Part shown: positions 33,437 through 44,142 of the stretch, piece by piece
How the letters are laid out: every line of letters starts with the position of its first letter
Position numbering within the stretch: position 1 is the stretch's first letter
Source of the DNA: Nematopogon swammerdamellus
Lineage: Eukaryota; Arthropoda; Insecta; Lepidoptera; Adelidae
DNA: 64,000 nt
Assembly: GCA_946902875.1 (NCBI GenBank)
Contig: OX336355.1
Coordinates: 15,843,347-15,907,346, forward strand
Direction: 5' to 3'
Program-made: the position numbers and the translations under genes
Notes under the pieces: generated by a model
Told to the model about the DNA's origin: nothing
What the model saw: the letters and a program-made list of their open reading frames with translations, nothing else
Database searches by the model: none

Positions 33437-33868
33437 AAAAAAAAACCGGCCAAGTGCGAGTCGAACTCGCGCACCCAGGGTTCCGTATCGCCATAATGTC
33501 ATGGTCAGCGCCACTCACGCCATCTATGGATTAGTTAAAATTCTTCATACTCTTTTTGGTAGATGGCGCGCATACACTTCTTAGTTTCTTGTATGGGGAC
33601 CCCATGAATTTTTTACTTTTTATAATTTTTTTTATTTGTTATATCGGCCATAATAACACATATTCTGTGAAAATTTTAACGGGCTACCTATTACGGTTCA
33701 AGAGATACAGCCGTCGGACAGACAGACGAACAGACAGACAGACGGCGTAGGCTTAGTAATAGGGTCCCGTACGACGGATACGGAACCCTAAAAATCGGCC
33801 AAGTGCAAGTGGGACTCGCGCACCGAGGGTTCCGTACCACCACACAATATATTTGTGTCATGTCTTTT
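33437..33868 (+). repeat. Family B element plus duplicated left end
   Basis: AAAAACCGGCCAAGTGCGAG to GGATACGGAACCCTAAAAAT (33437-33796). A second left end follows directly, CGGCCAAGTGCAAGTGGGAC with GGGTTCCGTACCACC: a tandem or nested junction of two copies. Confidence 0.75.
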
Positions 33869-34029
33869 TTATCTCAAAAAGGGTCAAGCGCGTAGTACCC
33901 GTAACCGACGAGCATATCATGAAGAACATTATGAGAGTGGAAGAGGCGGCATATGTGTGTGTGACAGGCAGGATCGTGGCACGTGGAGATCCGTTGTCTC
34001 TGCCTACCCCAAAAGTATTTTCTTTCATG

Positions 34030-34260
34030 CGGCGGGTGGCCGAGTTGTTTGGGCATCGGCCTCTCATGCGAGAGGTCCGAGGTTCGAATACGGTCGGCGT
34101 GTACCAACGAGTTTTTTTTTTCTGACGAAAAAATTTAATTGCGTACCTACACCTGCTGCTGCTTCACCGTTCGGAACCGGGGTAACTGTAGGTCCCTTTC
34201 CTTGCCCCTTACTAGGTGGTAGGTGACAAAAGTTACCTACCGTTTCTGGCAAACCGCAGA
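34030..34260 (+). repeat. Family A SINE with tRNA-type head
   Basis: GGTGGCCGAGTTGTTTGGGC (A box) and GAGGTCCGAGGTTCGAATAC (B box), T-rich linker, AACTGTAGGTCCC and TTACTAGGTGGTAGG. Truncated after the central block. Confidence 0.75.
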
Positions 34261-35285
34261 CTAGACGCTTTTCAGAAATATTACGAAACGGGTGAGGCTA
34301 AACCTCGTAGGTTAAAAACTTACGACAGGAACTGAACACGGTCAATATTGTTTCACAAACATTTTCCTACATGGACAAGTTCGTCACTGATAGCTCTATT
34401 TAAGTAGAGTCATTTCGTAAAGTTTTACATGTCAACATTGTAATCAATATTGTCGTAAAAAATTTACGGTAAATAACACACCTTTATCTGGTCTGGTAGG
34501 GTGTGGTGAGTGAGATACATTATCAGCTACTCATGCAAATTGAAATTAATTAATTCAAATAGGTACTAGAAGAGACAAAGCACGATGAAACATGTTACCT
34601 ATGTACATACATATACATGTGGTAAAGATGTATGCGTGCGGTTCAAAGATCCCATTAAAGACATCCTAAGCTCAAAGATTTAAATCGTTTGATCCCGTAT
34701 AGGACGCTCAAACTTGTTAACTTTTGGTAAAGAAGTGTGCGTAGCTTCACATACGCTCTCATCACAAACACATCCAAAGCAACTCACGTAATAAATACCT
34801 TCTCATGTCCGCAAATGCGCTCGAACGAAATATAAGAAATATAACTATCTCTGTCGCACTAATGGATTGTGTATGTTCTTGTTTACTCTTGCACAAGAAA
34901 TATAACTATCTCTGTCGCATTAATTGATTGTGTATTTCTTGTCTACTCTTGCACAAGCCGGGAGAATGCGTGGCGTGTTATCGGCGTATTAAATATTCTC
35001 AAATGTAATTTAGTAATTAGAGCACAACTTACCTATAAAATGTCACACCTTTCTCTTTTGAGGTATTACGGGTAGTGTTTTTGTATTTGTAAAATTTACA
35101 ATAATCCATTTTACCACACTAATCCCCACATAATTGTGAAAAGACAAACGCACATGACGTCTTCGTAACACGGGCACTGTCAGTAATATGACACGAATGT
35201 CCGGCATGCCTTACTTTATTGCTAACGTGTTTGATAGCGTGCCGGGTTTGGCGAAGCCTGATCTAACGATTTAAATCTTTGCTTA
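34261..35285. other. Unassigned stretch
   Basis: 34825-34965 contains a local duplication: AGAAATATAACTATCTCTGT and GCACTAATGGATTGTGTAT recur about 60 bases later. No gene supported. Confidence 0.4.
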
Positions 35286-35512
35286 GGGCTCGTACCCATA
35301 CTACGTGACCGATTTAGGGTGGGGGGGGCGGGTTCGAAAAATACCACGGTCAGTCACAAGGGGGGAGGGGGGGTTGTTTTATAATATTTAAAATACAGCG
35401 TGAAAATGGGGGGGGGGGGGGGGGGGGCTCTGAGCACATACCACGGTAGGTCACAAGGGGGGAGGGGGTCAAAAAGTGGGAAAAATCGGTCACGTAGTAT
35501 GGGTACGAGCCC
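35286..35512. mobile_element. PIF/Harbinger-type MITE with G runs, TSD TTA
   Basis: Perfect terminal inverted repeat of about 30 bp beginning GGGCTCGTACCCATACTACG. TTA on both sides (35283-35285 and 35513-35515). Inside, ACCACGGT and AGTCACAAGGGGGGAGGGGG-like blocks occur twice around a run of about 20 G. Confidence 0.85.
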
Positions 35513-35748
35513 TTATGCTATGGCGCTAACGCTCTTGACTCGCGTATTTGCGGACATAAGACGATAAGGTGAGCTATACACACAAGCATCAGTCATTGTG
35601 AACTCAGCTTATAAGCTCCTTTGGTTCGTGACATGTTTTTTTGGGAGTGATGTGAGGACAAATGGTGTTCTAGTACTATACAGCAGTGGATTTTGTCATA
35701 CAGCCTTGCTTGCTTTAAATTTGGTCATCCATTAGACATAGACATTCT

Positions 35749-36115
35749 GTCAGCCTCGATAGCTCAGTGGTGCAGACAGTCAACTGTCCGCTGGGTGCGG
35801 TCAGTACTTGGATGGGTGACCGCTGACCGTTGGAGGCTGACCGAGGTTCGGAATCCTCGTAAAAGCGTAGGTCCCTTCCCTCCTAATCTTACTTGGTGGT
35901 AGGGTTTAAACCGCCCGGGTTGGTACCACCGCACTGAATGAAACGTCGGTCTAACCGGCTATGTAAATAGTTTGTGTTTTCCGACCAGTTCAGTGTAGCC
36001 GGCACGATCAAAGGGGGAAGCACTGACATGGCACCTAGTTCACCCGGTGTTATGGGCTGACATGACGGACGTTGTAGGTGATGTAGCTAACCATGTCAGT
36101 TTCCATAAAAAAAAA
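35749..36115 (+). repeat. Family S SINE with 5S/tRNA head
   Basis: GTCAGCCTCGATAGCTCAGT head, GGTGCGGTCAGTACTTGGAT, GGCTGACCGAGG closing stem, full body and poly-A. About 20 bases between the tRNA-like part and the 5S box C are deleted. It supplies the empty site for the 21470 palindrome (CCGACCAGTTCAG). Confidence 0.85.
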
Positions 36116-36164
36116 ATCCATCCCGGTGACATATTGTTTAGTGTAACAGTGTAAAAACTGTATA

Positions 36165-36785
36165 TTACACCTGCCATACAAGTTCAAAATTCCTCTTACA
36201 CCTAAAAGCGCTAAATCCATCCTGCAACTACAAGGTGAAATATTCCTCCTGCACCTATAAGTGCAAAATCCCTCCTGCAACAACAAGTGCAAATTCCCTC
36301 CTGCAATACAAAATCCCTCCTGCATCTACAAATGCTTAATTTCTTCTGCACCTACAAATGCAAAAAAGCTCTGTAACTGCAAGTGAAAAATCCTTCCTGC
36401 AACTAAAAGTTCAAAATCCCTCCTGCAACTAAAAATTCAAAACCTCTCCTGCAACTACAAGTGCAAAATTCCTCCTGCACCTACAAGTGCAAAATCCCTC
36501 CTGCACCCAAAAGTGCAAAATCCCTCAAGCACCTACAAGTGCAAAATCCCTCCTGCACCCAAAAGTGCAAAATCCCTCAAGCACCTACAAGTGCAAAATC
36601 CCTCCTGCACCCAAAAGTGCAAAATCCCTCAAGCACCTACAAGTGCAAAATCCCTCCTGCACCCAAAAGTGCAAAATCCCTCAAGCACCTACAAGTGCAA
36701 AATCCCTCCTGCACCCAAAAGTGCAAAATCCCTCAAGCACCTACAAGTTCAAAATCCCTCCTGCACCTTTTAATTCAAAATCGTT
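36165..36785. repeat. 26-bp minisatellite with 52-bp higher-order core
   Basis: About 24 units of AAAATCCCTCCTGCA plus AAGTGC type, 26 bp. 36491-36750 is five consecutive, virtually identical 52-bp dimers alternating CCTGCACCCAAAAG and CAAGCACCTACAAG halves. Edges are diverged. Frames across it are open in all three phases only because the unit lacks stops. Confidence 0.9.
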
Positions 36786-36991
36786 CACAGTCCTATTCCT
36801 AACATCTGTTGCTCTGGCTGCACCTTCACATTGCTTTATTTTCATTCATTGTCATTGACCGTTTATTTTCGTACGCTGCTCGCCTAATTATAAGCAACCC
36901 GCGCGTCTGTCTGTCTGTCTGTATGTACATTAATGGATGTGTATTTTGGTAGCTGTTTGATAGAGGTAGAGGAGTTTGGTAGAGGCTGTTT

Positions 36992-37311
36992 GTACCGTGT
37001 GGGGCCGGTACTTTAAAAGAATAGCCCCACTGCATCTCTCCCCGTGTATGTCGTAAAAGGCGACTAAGGGAAATGGACTCCCTTCTTATATTACTAGGTG
37101 GTAGGGTTTAACCCGCCCGGGTTGGTACCACCGCACTGAATGAAAGGTCGGTCGAAACGGCTATCTAAATAGTTTGTGTTTTCCGTCCAGTTCAGTGTAG
37201 CCGGCACGACCGAAGGGAAGCACTGACGTGGCACCAAGTTCACCCGGTGTTATGGGCTGACATCACGGATGCTGTGGGTGATGTAGCCAACCGTGTCAGT
37301 TTCCATAAAAA
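36992..37311 (+). repeat. Family C head joined to family S body
   Basis: GTGTGGGGCCGGTACTTTAA to GGCGACTAAGGGA (36992-37070), then CTCCCTTCTTATATTACTAG and the complete S body and tail to a poly-A end. No 5S/tRNA head lies between. Confidence 0.75.
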
Positions 37312-37580
37312 AAAAAAGGTGATATTTTGGTATGTTGTTTATATTCTGGAAAATATTTTGGAAAATTTTAAACGATATTATGATTGCGATTGTACAAATG
37401 TTTATTATATATTTTTTTAAATTTTCAAAGAATTACCATGCACAATGTTTCGATCACACCTGTGTAAGAAACGAGGAAACCTATAACAATATTCTAGTGT
37501 ACAACGTTGACTGGTAGAAATTTCATTCTGTAATATGGCTGCCCAATTGCACCGCAGCAGACAAGTATAACATACCTAAA
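37312..37580. other. AT-rich spacer
   Basis: Nothing supported. Confidence 0.35.
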
Positions 37581-37955
37581 GCGGAGGGTGGCCGAGTGGT
37601 TTGGGCATCGGCTTCTCATGCGAGAGGTCCGGGGTTCAAAACCGGTCGGCAGAAAAAACTCATTGGTACACACGAATGAGTTTTTTCTGACGAAAAAAAT
37701 TACGTGCATACCTACACCTGCTGCTTCACCGTTCGGAACCGGTGTAAAACTGTAGGTCCCTTCCCTTGCCCCTTACTAGGTGGTAGGCTCAAATTGTAGC
37801 CGACTGGGTTGGTATCACCGTACTGGATGTAAGATGGCCGCATAGCAGCCTCGGCTGTGTTCTCCTCTAGTCCAGTATAGCCAGCAATCCAGGGAAGTCT
37901 CCGGTAAGGCACCCACCTTCTCGGAGGTGATATTGGCTGGTCGGAGCATGCGGAG
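37581..37955 (+). repeat. Family A SINE, full length
   Basis: Head GGTGGCCGAGTGGTTTGGGC with B-box-like GGTTCAAAACC resembles a type II tRNA (Ser/Leu-like). It is followed by AACTGTAGGTCCCTTCCC, CTTACTAGGTGGTAGG, TTGGTATCACCGTACTGGAT, and the tail to GATATTGGCTGGTCGGAGCA. The best copy in the window; GCGGAG flanks both ends. Confidence 0.85.
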
Positions 37956-38204
37956 ATGTCAGTATCCGTCCGGCGCGGATTCTTTATTCATCATTCGTAT
38001 GGTAGTACACTACGCTTGAATTTGTCCTGTTTAGTTTTTTCAAAAATATACGCCTAGCATATAAAATTACGAAGATTGCAGCGGTGACCAGTGTAGGTAG
38101 AACGAATCGGGGGAACCATCGCTTCGTCTACCGAGACTATCGAACTTGCGCAATCCGAAAATATAACGAACGTGAATACCGTCGAGTTTGTTCAGGTGAT
38201 CCTC

Positions 38205-38445
38205 ATTTAGGTCAAGATAAGTATCTAACTAAATTAAAAATACAATTTGCTGTAGAGACTCTTGGGGCATGGAGCCCGGACGCGAAATTTTTTTTTCCAA
38301 GAGACTGGGAAAACTTCTCATTGACGCGTTTGGGGACCGCCGCCGCCGTGCCCGGGCGCATTTCAAGCAGAGCGAATCAGCCTGGTGATACAGGTAAGAG
38401 GTAATAAGAGAGATATTAAGAGGGGGAACGCCGCTAATGGGTGAT
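38205..38445 (+). pseudogene. Non-LTR RT C-terminal fragment
   Basis: FAVETLGAWSPDAK, then frameshifted sequence ending in an AKRGNAANG-like stretch. Same group as 32720 and 44762. Confidence 0.6.
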
Positions 38446-38865
38446 TAGGTATTTGTATTTATATGAAGATAAATTTTTGTAATTAATTTAGTTTTTTTTA
38501 TTTTTTTATATTATATTGCAGTATATGTATTATATATGTTTTTTACATATAAATGGAGTAAGTATATATTTATAAGTTAGTTTTTAGTTTTTAGTGGTTT
38601 TTAGTTATAGTTTTTAATAGGTTATATTTGTCTTTAAATTGTATTTGATAGGTAGTTTAAGTGTATTTAATAATTTTAATTTATAAATTGTAAATAAACA
38701 CTTACTCCATTAATTTAGTAACATTATAGATTGATAATAATTTATTTAATAAATAACAAAAAAGTAATACTAATAACTAAAGAAATAAACCTACCTAACA
38801 AACATTAAAATAACTATCAAAAGGGGCATTTTCAAATGTTCCTAGAACACTTGCTGCATTTATTT
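38446..38865. other. Very AT-rich stretch
   Basis: TTTTTAGT / TTTTTAGTGG simple repeats near 38577-38625; AACACTTACTCC and its complement GGAGTAAGTA form a loose inverted repeat. No gene. Confidence 0.4.
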
Positions 38866-39003
38866 TTTTTTTTTTTATGGAACCTGACACGGTTGGCTAC
38901 ATCACCTACAACATCCGTGATGTCAGCCCATAACACAGGGTGAACTAGGTGCCATGTCAGTGCTTCCCTTCATTTCATGTCGGCTACACTAAACTACGCA
39001 TTA
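38866..39003 (-). repeat. Family S SINE tail
   Basis: T-run, CACGGTTGGCTACATCACC, GTGCCATGTCAGTGC and GGCTACACTAAACT on the minus strand. Confidence 0.75.
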
Positions 39004-39189
39004 CCCCGCTGGATGGCAAGGCTTACCCTTAATTTAGTTATTTTTAGGTTTAGATTTAATTATTTTTAAGGATTTTTCAAATAAAGTATTATTTGTGATC
39101 GATATAATAAGTAACATTTACGAATAAAAATTTACATTATGTACTACTTTATGTATGAACTTCGTTATGTACTTACATTCTAAGTTATT

Positions 39190-39236
39190 TTGAAATACTA
39201 ATTTCACCCGAGCGAAGTCGCGGGCATTCAGCTAGT
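39190..39236 (+). mobile_element. Helitron-like 3' terminus
   Basis: CACCCGAGCGAAGTCGCGGG with hairpin potential, then CTAG followed by T. The 5' end was not located. Confidence 0.5.
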
Positions 39237-39699
39237 TAACAAATATTTGTGTCAGTTTTTCTTGACTATTGTAATAATAAAACACTGTTTCCGGAATACT
39301 TGATTTCGAAGCAACGTATAAGTACTAACTAACTATGCCCGAACTAGGTAAGAAAAATTACCCCCCCCTCCCGTCTCTCTCTAGCTAGAGTTAAAGTGTC
39401 ACACGCAACACAACACAATCGCTTACAGCATAACTCAAGAACTGCTCATTCTATTTTAACCGATGATGATAATGCTTGCTATTTTTATCCAAGTTGCTGA
39501 CAGTAATTTGACACTTCACTAATCGTAAATTACGAATATTACGACACTGGAGCGATGTTGCAAGACTTCGAAAGGTTACACAAAAAACTCTTAATTTATT
39601 TTATGTAAGAACATTAAAATCATTCTTAACGGTTTCTAGTATTTTTGGCAGAGCAATGTGCGCCATTTTTATAGATTTTTTAAGCCTAGACTAAAGTAT
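39237..39699. other. Unassigned stretch
   Basis: No gene or repeat recognised. Confidence 0.35.
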
Positions 39700-39832
39700 A
39701 TAATATGGCGCCGAGCCACCGCTGAGGTGTCTAACGACGATCATGGACATTCGGTCGTATGCGAGGCTTGCGAATGCCATGCCGCCGGCCCGACAGGTGC
39801 CCATTCACGCCCCTCCTGAAGGACCCTTATGA
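39700..39832 (-). repeat. Family D LINE 3' fragment
   Basis: GGCGCCGAGCCACC, GGACATTCGGTCGTATGCG, AATGCCATGCCGCC, CATTCACGCCCCTCC: antisense view of family D. Confidence 0.7.
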
Positions 39833-39857
39833 AGCTTATTTACAAGTTTTTAGTTAT

Positions 39858-40098
39858 TTTTTTATGGAAACTGACACGGTTGGCTACATCACCTACTACA
39901 TCCGTGATGTCAGCCCATAAAACCTTGGTGAACTAGGTGCCATGTCAGTGCTTCCCTTCGGTCGTGCCGGCTACACTGAACTGGACGGAAAACACGAACT
40001 ATTTACCTACATAGCCGTTTCGACCGACGTTTCATTTAGTGCGGTGTTACCAACCCGTGCGGGTTAAAACCTACCACCTAGTAAGAAGGTAAGAAGCG
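39858..40098 (-). repeat. Family S SINE, body and tail
   Basis: TTTTATGGAAACTGACACGG, GGCTACACTGAACTGG, ACGTTTCATTTAGTGCGG, CCTACCACCTAGTAAG. Head absent. Confidence 0.75.
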
Positions 40099-40126
40099 AA
40101 TTTTCTGAATAACTATCATTAATTTG

Positions 40127-40465
40127 ATTGTTCCGTGTAGGTTCGGTACTTAAAAAGAATAGGCCCACTGCATCTCTCCCCGTGCATGCCGTAAAAGGCG
40201 ACTAAGGGATAAGGACAAGATGCCATGCTAAAGGGCGACAGGCTCGCGACCTCTCACCTTGGCACGGTACTTCCACCGAGTCATGCAGCAGGTGGGTCTT
40301 CGTGCCTTACTTGCTGCTTGATCGATTTAATCTTGTTCGAATACTTTGCGAAACGTGGTGGTCGGTGTTGTGCTGTAATTTACCAGAGTTCTTGCAGCAC
40401 AACACCGATTACTATGCTTACCCCGATTGTCGGGATTCAGCGTGTGTGATATGTGTGTGTGTAAT
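40127..40465 (+). repeat. Family C element, near full length
   Basis: CCGTGTAGGTTCGGTACTTA head to a GTGTGTGATATGTGTGTGTG end. The hairpin stem is mutated. Confidence 0.8.
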
Positions 40466-40765
40466 TTGATTGCATTAACTGCATGGTGAACGACTCACGT
40501 GAGTTACCTTCTGGTTAGAAATATTTCCAAACAGGGGAGTATTTTCTACAACTTTCTAATATTTTCCGTAATTTCCGGTTCGATGGCGGCCCCAAAGTGC
40601 CGACGTCGTGGTTATACCGAAAAAGCAAATCTCCTAGCTCAATTTTTCGTGTAATTTAATAAGAATTTCCGATACAATTTAACAATTTTAATCTGCTGGC
40701 GATTCCCCTAAGTACCCCTAAATTCTCGAACTTCAATAATTACTTTTGTTTCCTTTGTTAATCAT
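40466..40765. other. Unassigned stretch
   Basis: Nothing supported. Confidence 0.35.
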
Positions 40766-41742
40766 CATAGACTTTGCCCGCGGAGATTTTTTAAAAAGAA
40801 GAAAGTAAGACGTAATCCCGCTGTCCCGCGTACCTTTATTATTGGGCGCGCGGAACAATTCGGTTTATAATATGAGAGGCACAGCTTAGCGTAACCGGAA
40901 CTGAATTTTATTTAGCCTACCCTGTATCCCGTATAATCAAATATGCATGTACTAAGTTTAATCGAATTCGTATGATCGGTCTAGGAGTTATGAAGGAAAA
41001 TACATACATAAATACAAAAAAATATTTCTAAAAATCGTCAAGGGTGCGCTGTAGAAAGAGGACGGTTAGATCGAAAGTTGCTGGTAGCTGGGACTGGTAG
41101 GTGAGGGTCTAAGGAACTATTACCAAAAAGAATTTCTTGCCGGAAGCTTATACTTTCGGAAAAAAAAATAAAAAAAAAATTTTTTTTTCATACAAAATTA
41201 ATTTTCGATTTTTTATTTTATTTTTTTAAATGCACCAAAACATTTATTTTGAATAGGAATTTATGCAAAAACGACATGCGCCGCCTCAACATTAGGTTAG
41301 GGTTAATTTATAGAAGATGCGTCGCGTAGCGACGCATCTTCTATAAATTAACCCTGGTTATTTTTTTTTTAAACCACCAAAACATTCACCCATACCACTT
41401 CCTTTGTTTTTACATACATTTATATTCAAAACCAATGTTTTTGAGGCTTAAAAAAATATATATTTTTTATTTTGTATGAAATTTTTTTTCAAAAATTTTT
41501 TTCTCCGAAAGTACAAGTCTCCGCGCCCTAAATCTTTTTGATAGTAGTTCCTTAGACCCTCACCTACCAGTCCCAGCTACCAGCAACTTTCGATCTAACC
41601 GTCCTCTTTCTACAGCACACCCATCGTCAATTTAGTTTTAGTATCATATGAGTACATAGAGTCTACAAAAGCAATATCTCATAAAACAAAGTAATTTACT
41701 CCATGACCATCCCTTACAGATTTATTATTAATATTATATATA
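40766..41742 (-). mobile_element. Helitron-like (HLE) copy carrying a MITE
   Basis: Minus strand: TAAGGGATGGTCATGGAGTA near 41720, ACTAAAACTAAATTGACG near 41640, CCTGTATCCCGTATA complement, and GCCCGCGG at the 3' end. The 581-bp MITE at 41042 splits it; removing that restores a 390-bp copy. Confidence 0.65.
41042..41622. mobile_element. hAT-type foldback MITE, 581 bp, 8-bp TSD ATCGTCAA
   Basis: Long TIRs of about 80 bp beginning GGGTGCGCTGTAGAAAGAGG. ATCGTCAA is exact at 41034-41041 and 41623-41630. AT-rich interior with subterminal A/T runs, a central hairpin at 41297-41355, and a block shared with the element at 9592. Confidence 0.88.
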
Positions 41743-42192
41743 CGGGATTATGATGATGATGATAAATTATTTTTACTTTTTGAAAGGGCCCCCAAGCTCT
41801 GTGTGCCCAAGGGCCTCTGCATGGCCTAAGACCTTCAATCATAAAAATTAACTATTTTTTCCATCTACGCCCAAGACGGCCCTGGTTCGGTGGTTCCAAA
41901 CCATCGCATCGGCTAGTTCGGGAGTTACCTTGCATATCATTATGATTTTAGTAGACAATCGTGCACGAGTTGAATTCATAATATGTTCCGCCTTTGTGCG
42001 ACAGTAAAATCTTGTCATGCATTTGTTGAATAACAGTATGGATGTGACAGGAACTCCAAACGATCTACGAGTATGTACTGGGAATATTAGCTACGGTCTG
42101 GCTGGGCACATAAGTTATAGCAGTTTGCTCACCGTCTGCTAAAGCATAGGTACATTATCATTAAGTAACTATTACACAGAGTTTGACTACAT
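41743..42192. other. Unassigned stretch
   Basis: No gene supported. TTAAGTAACTATTACACAG near 42162 echoes the end of family E. Confidence 0.35.
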
Positions 42193-42486
42193 TTTAGTGT
42201 TCCGTAACCCGTCTGTATGTGTGTCTGTCCGTCCGTCCGTCCGTCCGTCCGTCCGTCCGTACGATGGCTGTATTTTTGGAACCGTAATAGCTAGCCGGTT
42301 GAAATTTTCACAGTATATACCTATTTTATTAATTTGGCGGATATACTTAACATTAAAAAAATAATAAAAAAAATTAAAAAGTGAAAAATTAAGGAGAAAC
42401 ATAATACAAGAAACGTGTTTTTTCAACTTTTTTTTTTATTGCGAATACCTCGGTGCGCGAGTCCGACTCGCACTTGGCCAGTTTTT
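42193..42486 (-). repeat. Family B element
   Basis: GTGTTCCGTAACCC, a CCGTCCGT tract at 42224-42260, GAACCGTAATAGCTAGCCGG, and GAGTCCGACTCGCACTTGGC. Confidence 0.75.
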
Positions 42487-42655
42487 CTGTTCCGTGAAAA
42501 TCTCCAAGGCGTGAAAACGAAACACAATGTTGTGGACTCGTGCGTCGTCGATCCGTCTGCCCGCCACAGTCATTACTTCTAAACGGTTAGTCGTATTAAG
42601 TATCACTTGAAACGAAATCAGCGAATATTACTTTGCATGAAATCTCCCTCCGCGC

Positions 42656-42977
42656 CATGGACGAAATATACTGGACCGATCATACATAGGCGAGCGGGAG
42701 TAACCACGCACGGGCGCCAGGCTCACTGACTGCCTGAACTGCATCTCGCTCACTCACGAAGGCAATCGATCGCCTTATCTCTTTCTCCTCTTTAAGTGTG
42801 TGTAGGTGAATTCGTAGACGAGGAAAGAAATACTGTGCGACTGCGTGATTGACAGAGATGGAAAAACATCGCATACGCAAGGTCCCCGCTCCCTCGCCGT
42901 CTTCTTACCCCTTTCGCGGCGACCCCGGTTCGCTTTGTTGACGACGTTAATGATAAGTCCAGTATATTTCGTCCATG
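42656..42977. mobile_element. Inverted-repeat element, 28-bp arms
   Basis: Arms 42656-42683 and 42950-42977 carry GGACGAAATATACTGGAC and ATCAT with two mismatches. The interior is GC-rich and non-coding by inspection. Further family members would be needed to class it. Confidence 0.6.
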
Positions 42978-43032
42978 CCCTCCGCAGAACGCGCACTGGG
43001 CAGAGATTGCATACCTATACCAGGCAGGCCTC

Positions 43033-43320
43033 ACGCACTCTATGTACTTGTGCGCGCTAACTACCTACCGCCCAGCGGGCCACCCGGCGCGGCGGTCTAA
43101 TACAGTGCAAATTCGTCAGCCGCGCGAAGCATACCTACACGCTCGCTCACGCAACTGCGCGCAGCTGCAAAGCAGTAATCACTTTACACTCGATGGTTTA
43201 GGTACATTTTTGCACGCAGTGATTGGCGACTTGAAACAGTAGGCTATTAAATCCGAAGGTATGGAAATTTTTCTATGGAGTGATTTATCTGTTACGAGGT
43301 AACTATTAAGTAATCTGTGC
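43033..43320 (+). repeat. Family E dispersed repeat, copy 2
   Basis: Same order and orientation as 692-974, with about 10-15 percent divergence by eye. Confidence 0.7.
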
Positions 43321-43340
43321 CTATACGCTGGACTTACCGC

Positions 43341-43738
43341 GTGGGAGGTCGTTCGTGGGGGTGACGAATGCCATTGCGGCCTGACAGGTGTATATTCACG
43401 GATCTCTTGAAAGACCCGAGACTATACTGAAATGTGGGCGGGAGAGCATTCCAAAGTTTACTGTTCTGTAGAGGAAAGATCATCCGTGGTAAGTTCAGCG
43501 TGTATATAGGCACGTGTACGGATGTAAATCCCTGCCCAGTGCCCGTGGTGCGGAAGTGGAAAGGGGACGGCGGGATCGCGCTAAACAGCTCCTCCGAGCA
43601 CTCCCCACTAGTTAGTTCTAACACTTGGATAACTCTTAGGGTACACTCAATAGGGAGGGCCTCAAATGCCTCGGAACAAAAGGTGTGTAATACATTGAAG
43701 ACGCCTTCGCGCCACCGCGCCGCCGCCGCCTCCGCCAT
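43341..43738 (-). pseudogene. Family D LINE, RT C-terminal region
   Basis: Minus-strand frame contains SGECSEELFSAIP, NSKLWNALPP, and SFKRSVNIHLSGRNGIRHP, the same C-terminus as 16895-17520. Largely open here, so one of the better family D remnants. Confidence 0.75.
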
Positions 43739-43894
43739 TTGCTAAAATTGGCGGGAAAATGCTGACGTTACTATGTGCGCTTGCGAGCATCCGATCCGAC
43801 GCGCCACCGCTATTTTGGCATATCGCAGACGAGGCGACTATGGCAGCGTACTGTAAAGGTTATAGGATATAATTCAGAATTCAGTCAGAACTTG

Positions 43895-44129
43895 TGTGAG
43901 TGACCGCTCGACCTTTGAGGCTGACCATGGCTCAGATTTCACGTAAAACGGTAGGCCTTATGAGGTGGTAGGGTTTGACCCGACCGGATTGATACGACCG
44001 CACTGTGGCTATGTAAATTATTAGTTTTTTCCCTCCAGTTCAGTGTAGCCGGTACAACCAATAGGAAGCTCTGACATGGCAGCTAGGTCATCAAGGCTGA
44101 CATCATGGGTGATGTAACCAGGTTCGACA
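43895..44129 (+). repeat. Family S SINE, diverged
   Basis: GAGTGACCGCTCGACC, GTAAAACGGTAGGCC, GGTGGTAGGGTTTGACCCG, TTCAGTGTAGCCGGTAC, TGACATGGCAGCTAGG. Older than the other copies. Confidence 0.7.
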
Positions 44130-44142
44130 AAATACTTGATAC

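Noticed and set aside
36165..36785. CRISPR-like array
   Set aside because: Repeats are contiguous without unique spacers and the genome is eukaryotic, so it is a minisatellite.
36461..36858. Lys/Cys-rich repeat protein
   Set aside because: Three overlapping frames are open because the 26-bp minisatellite unit lacks stop codons; there is no other coding sign.
37581..37655. Ser/Leu-type tRNA gene
   Set aside because: It resembles a tRNA with A and B boxes but continues into the family A SINE body.
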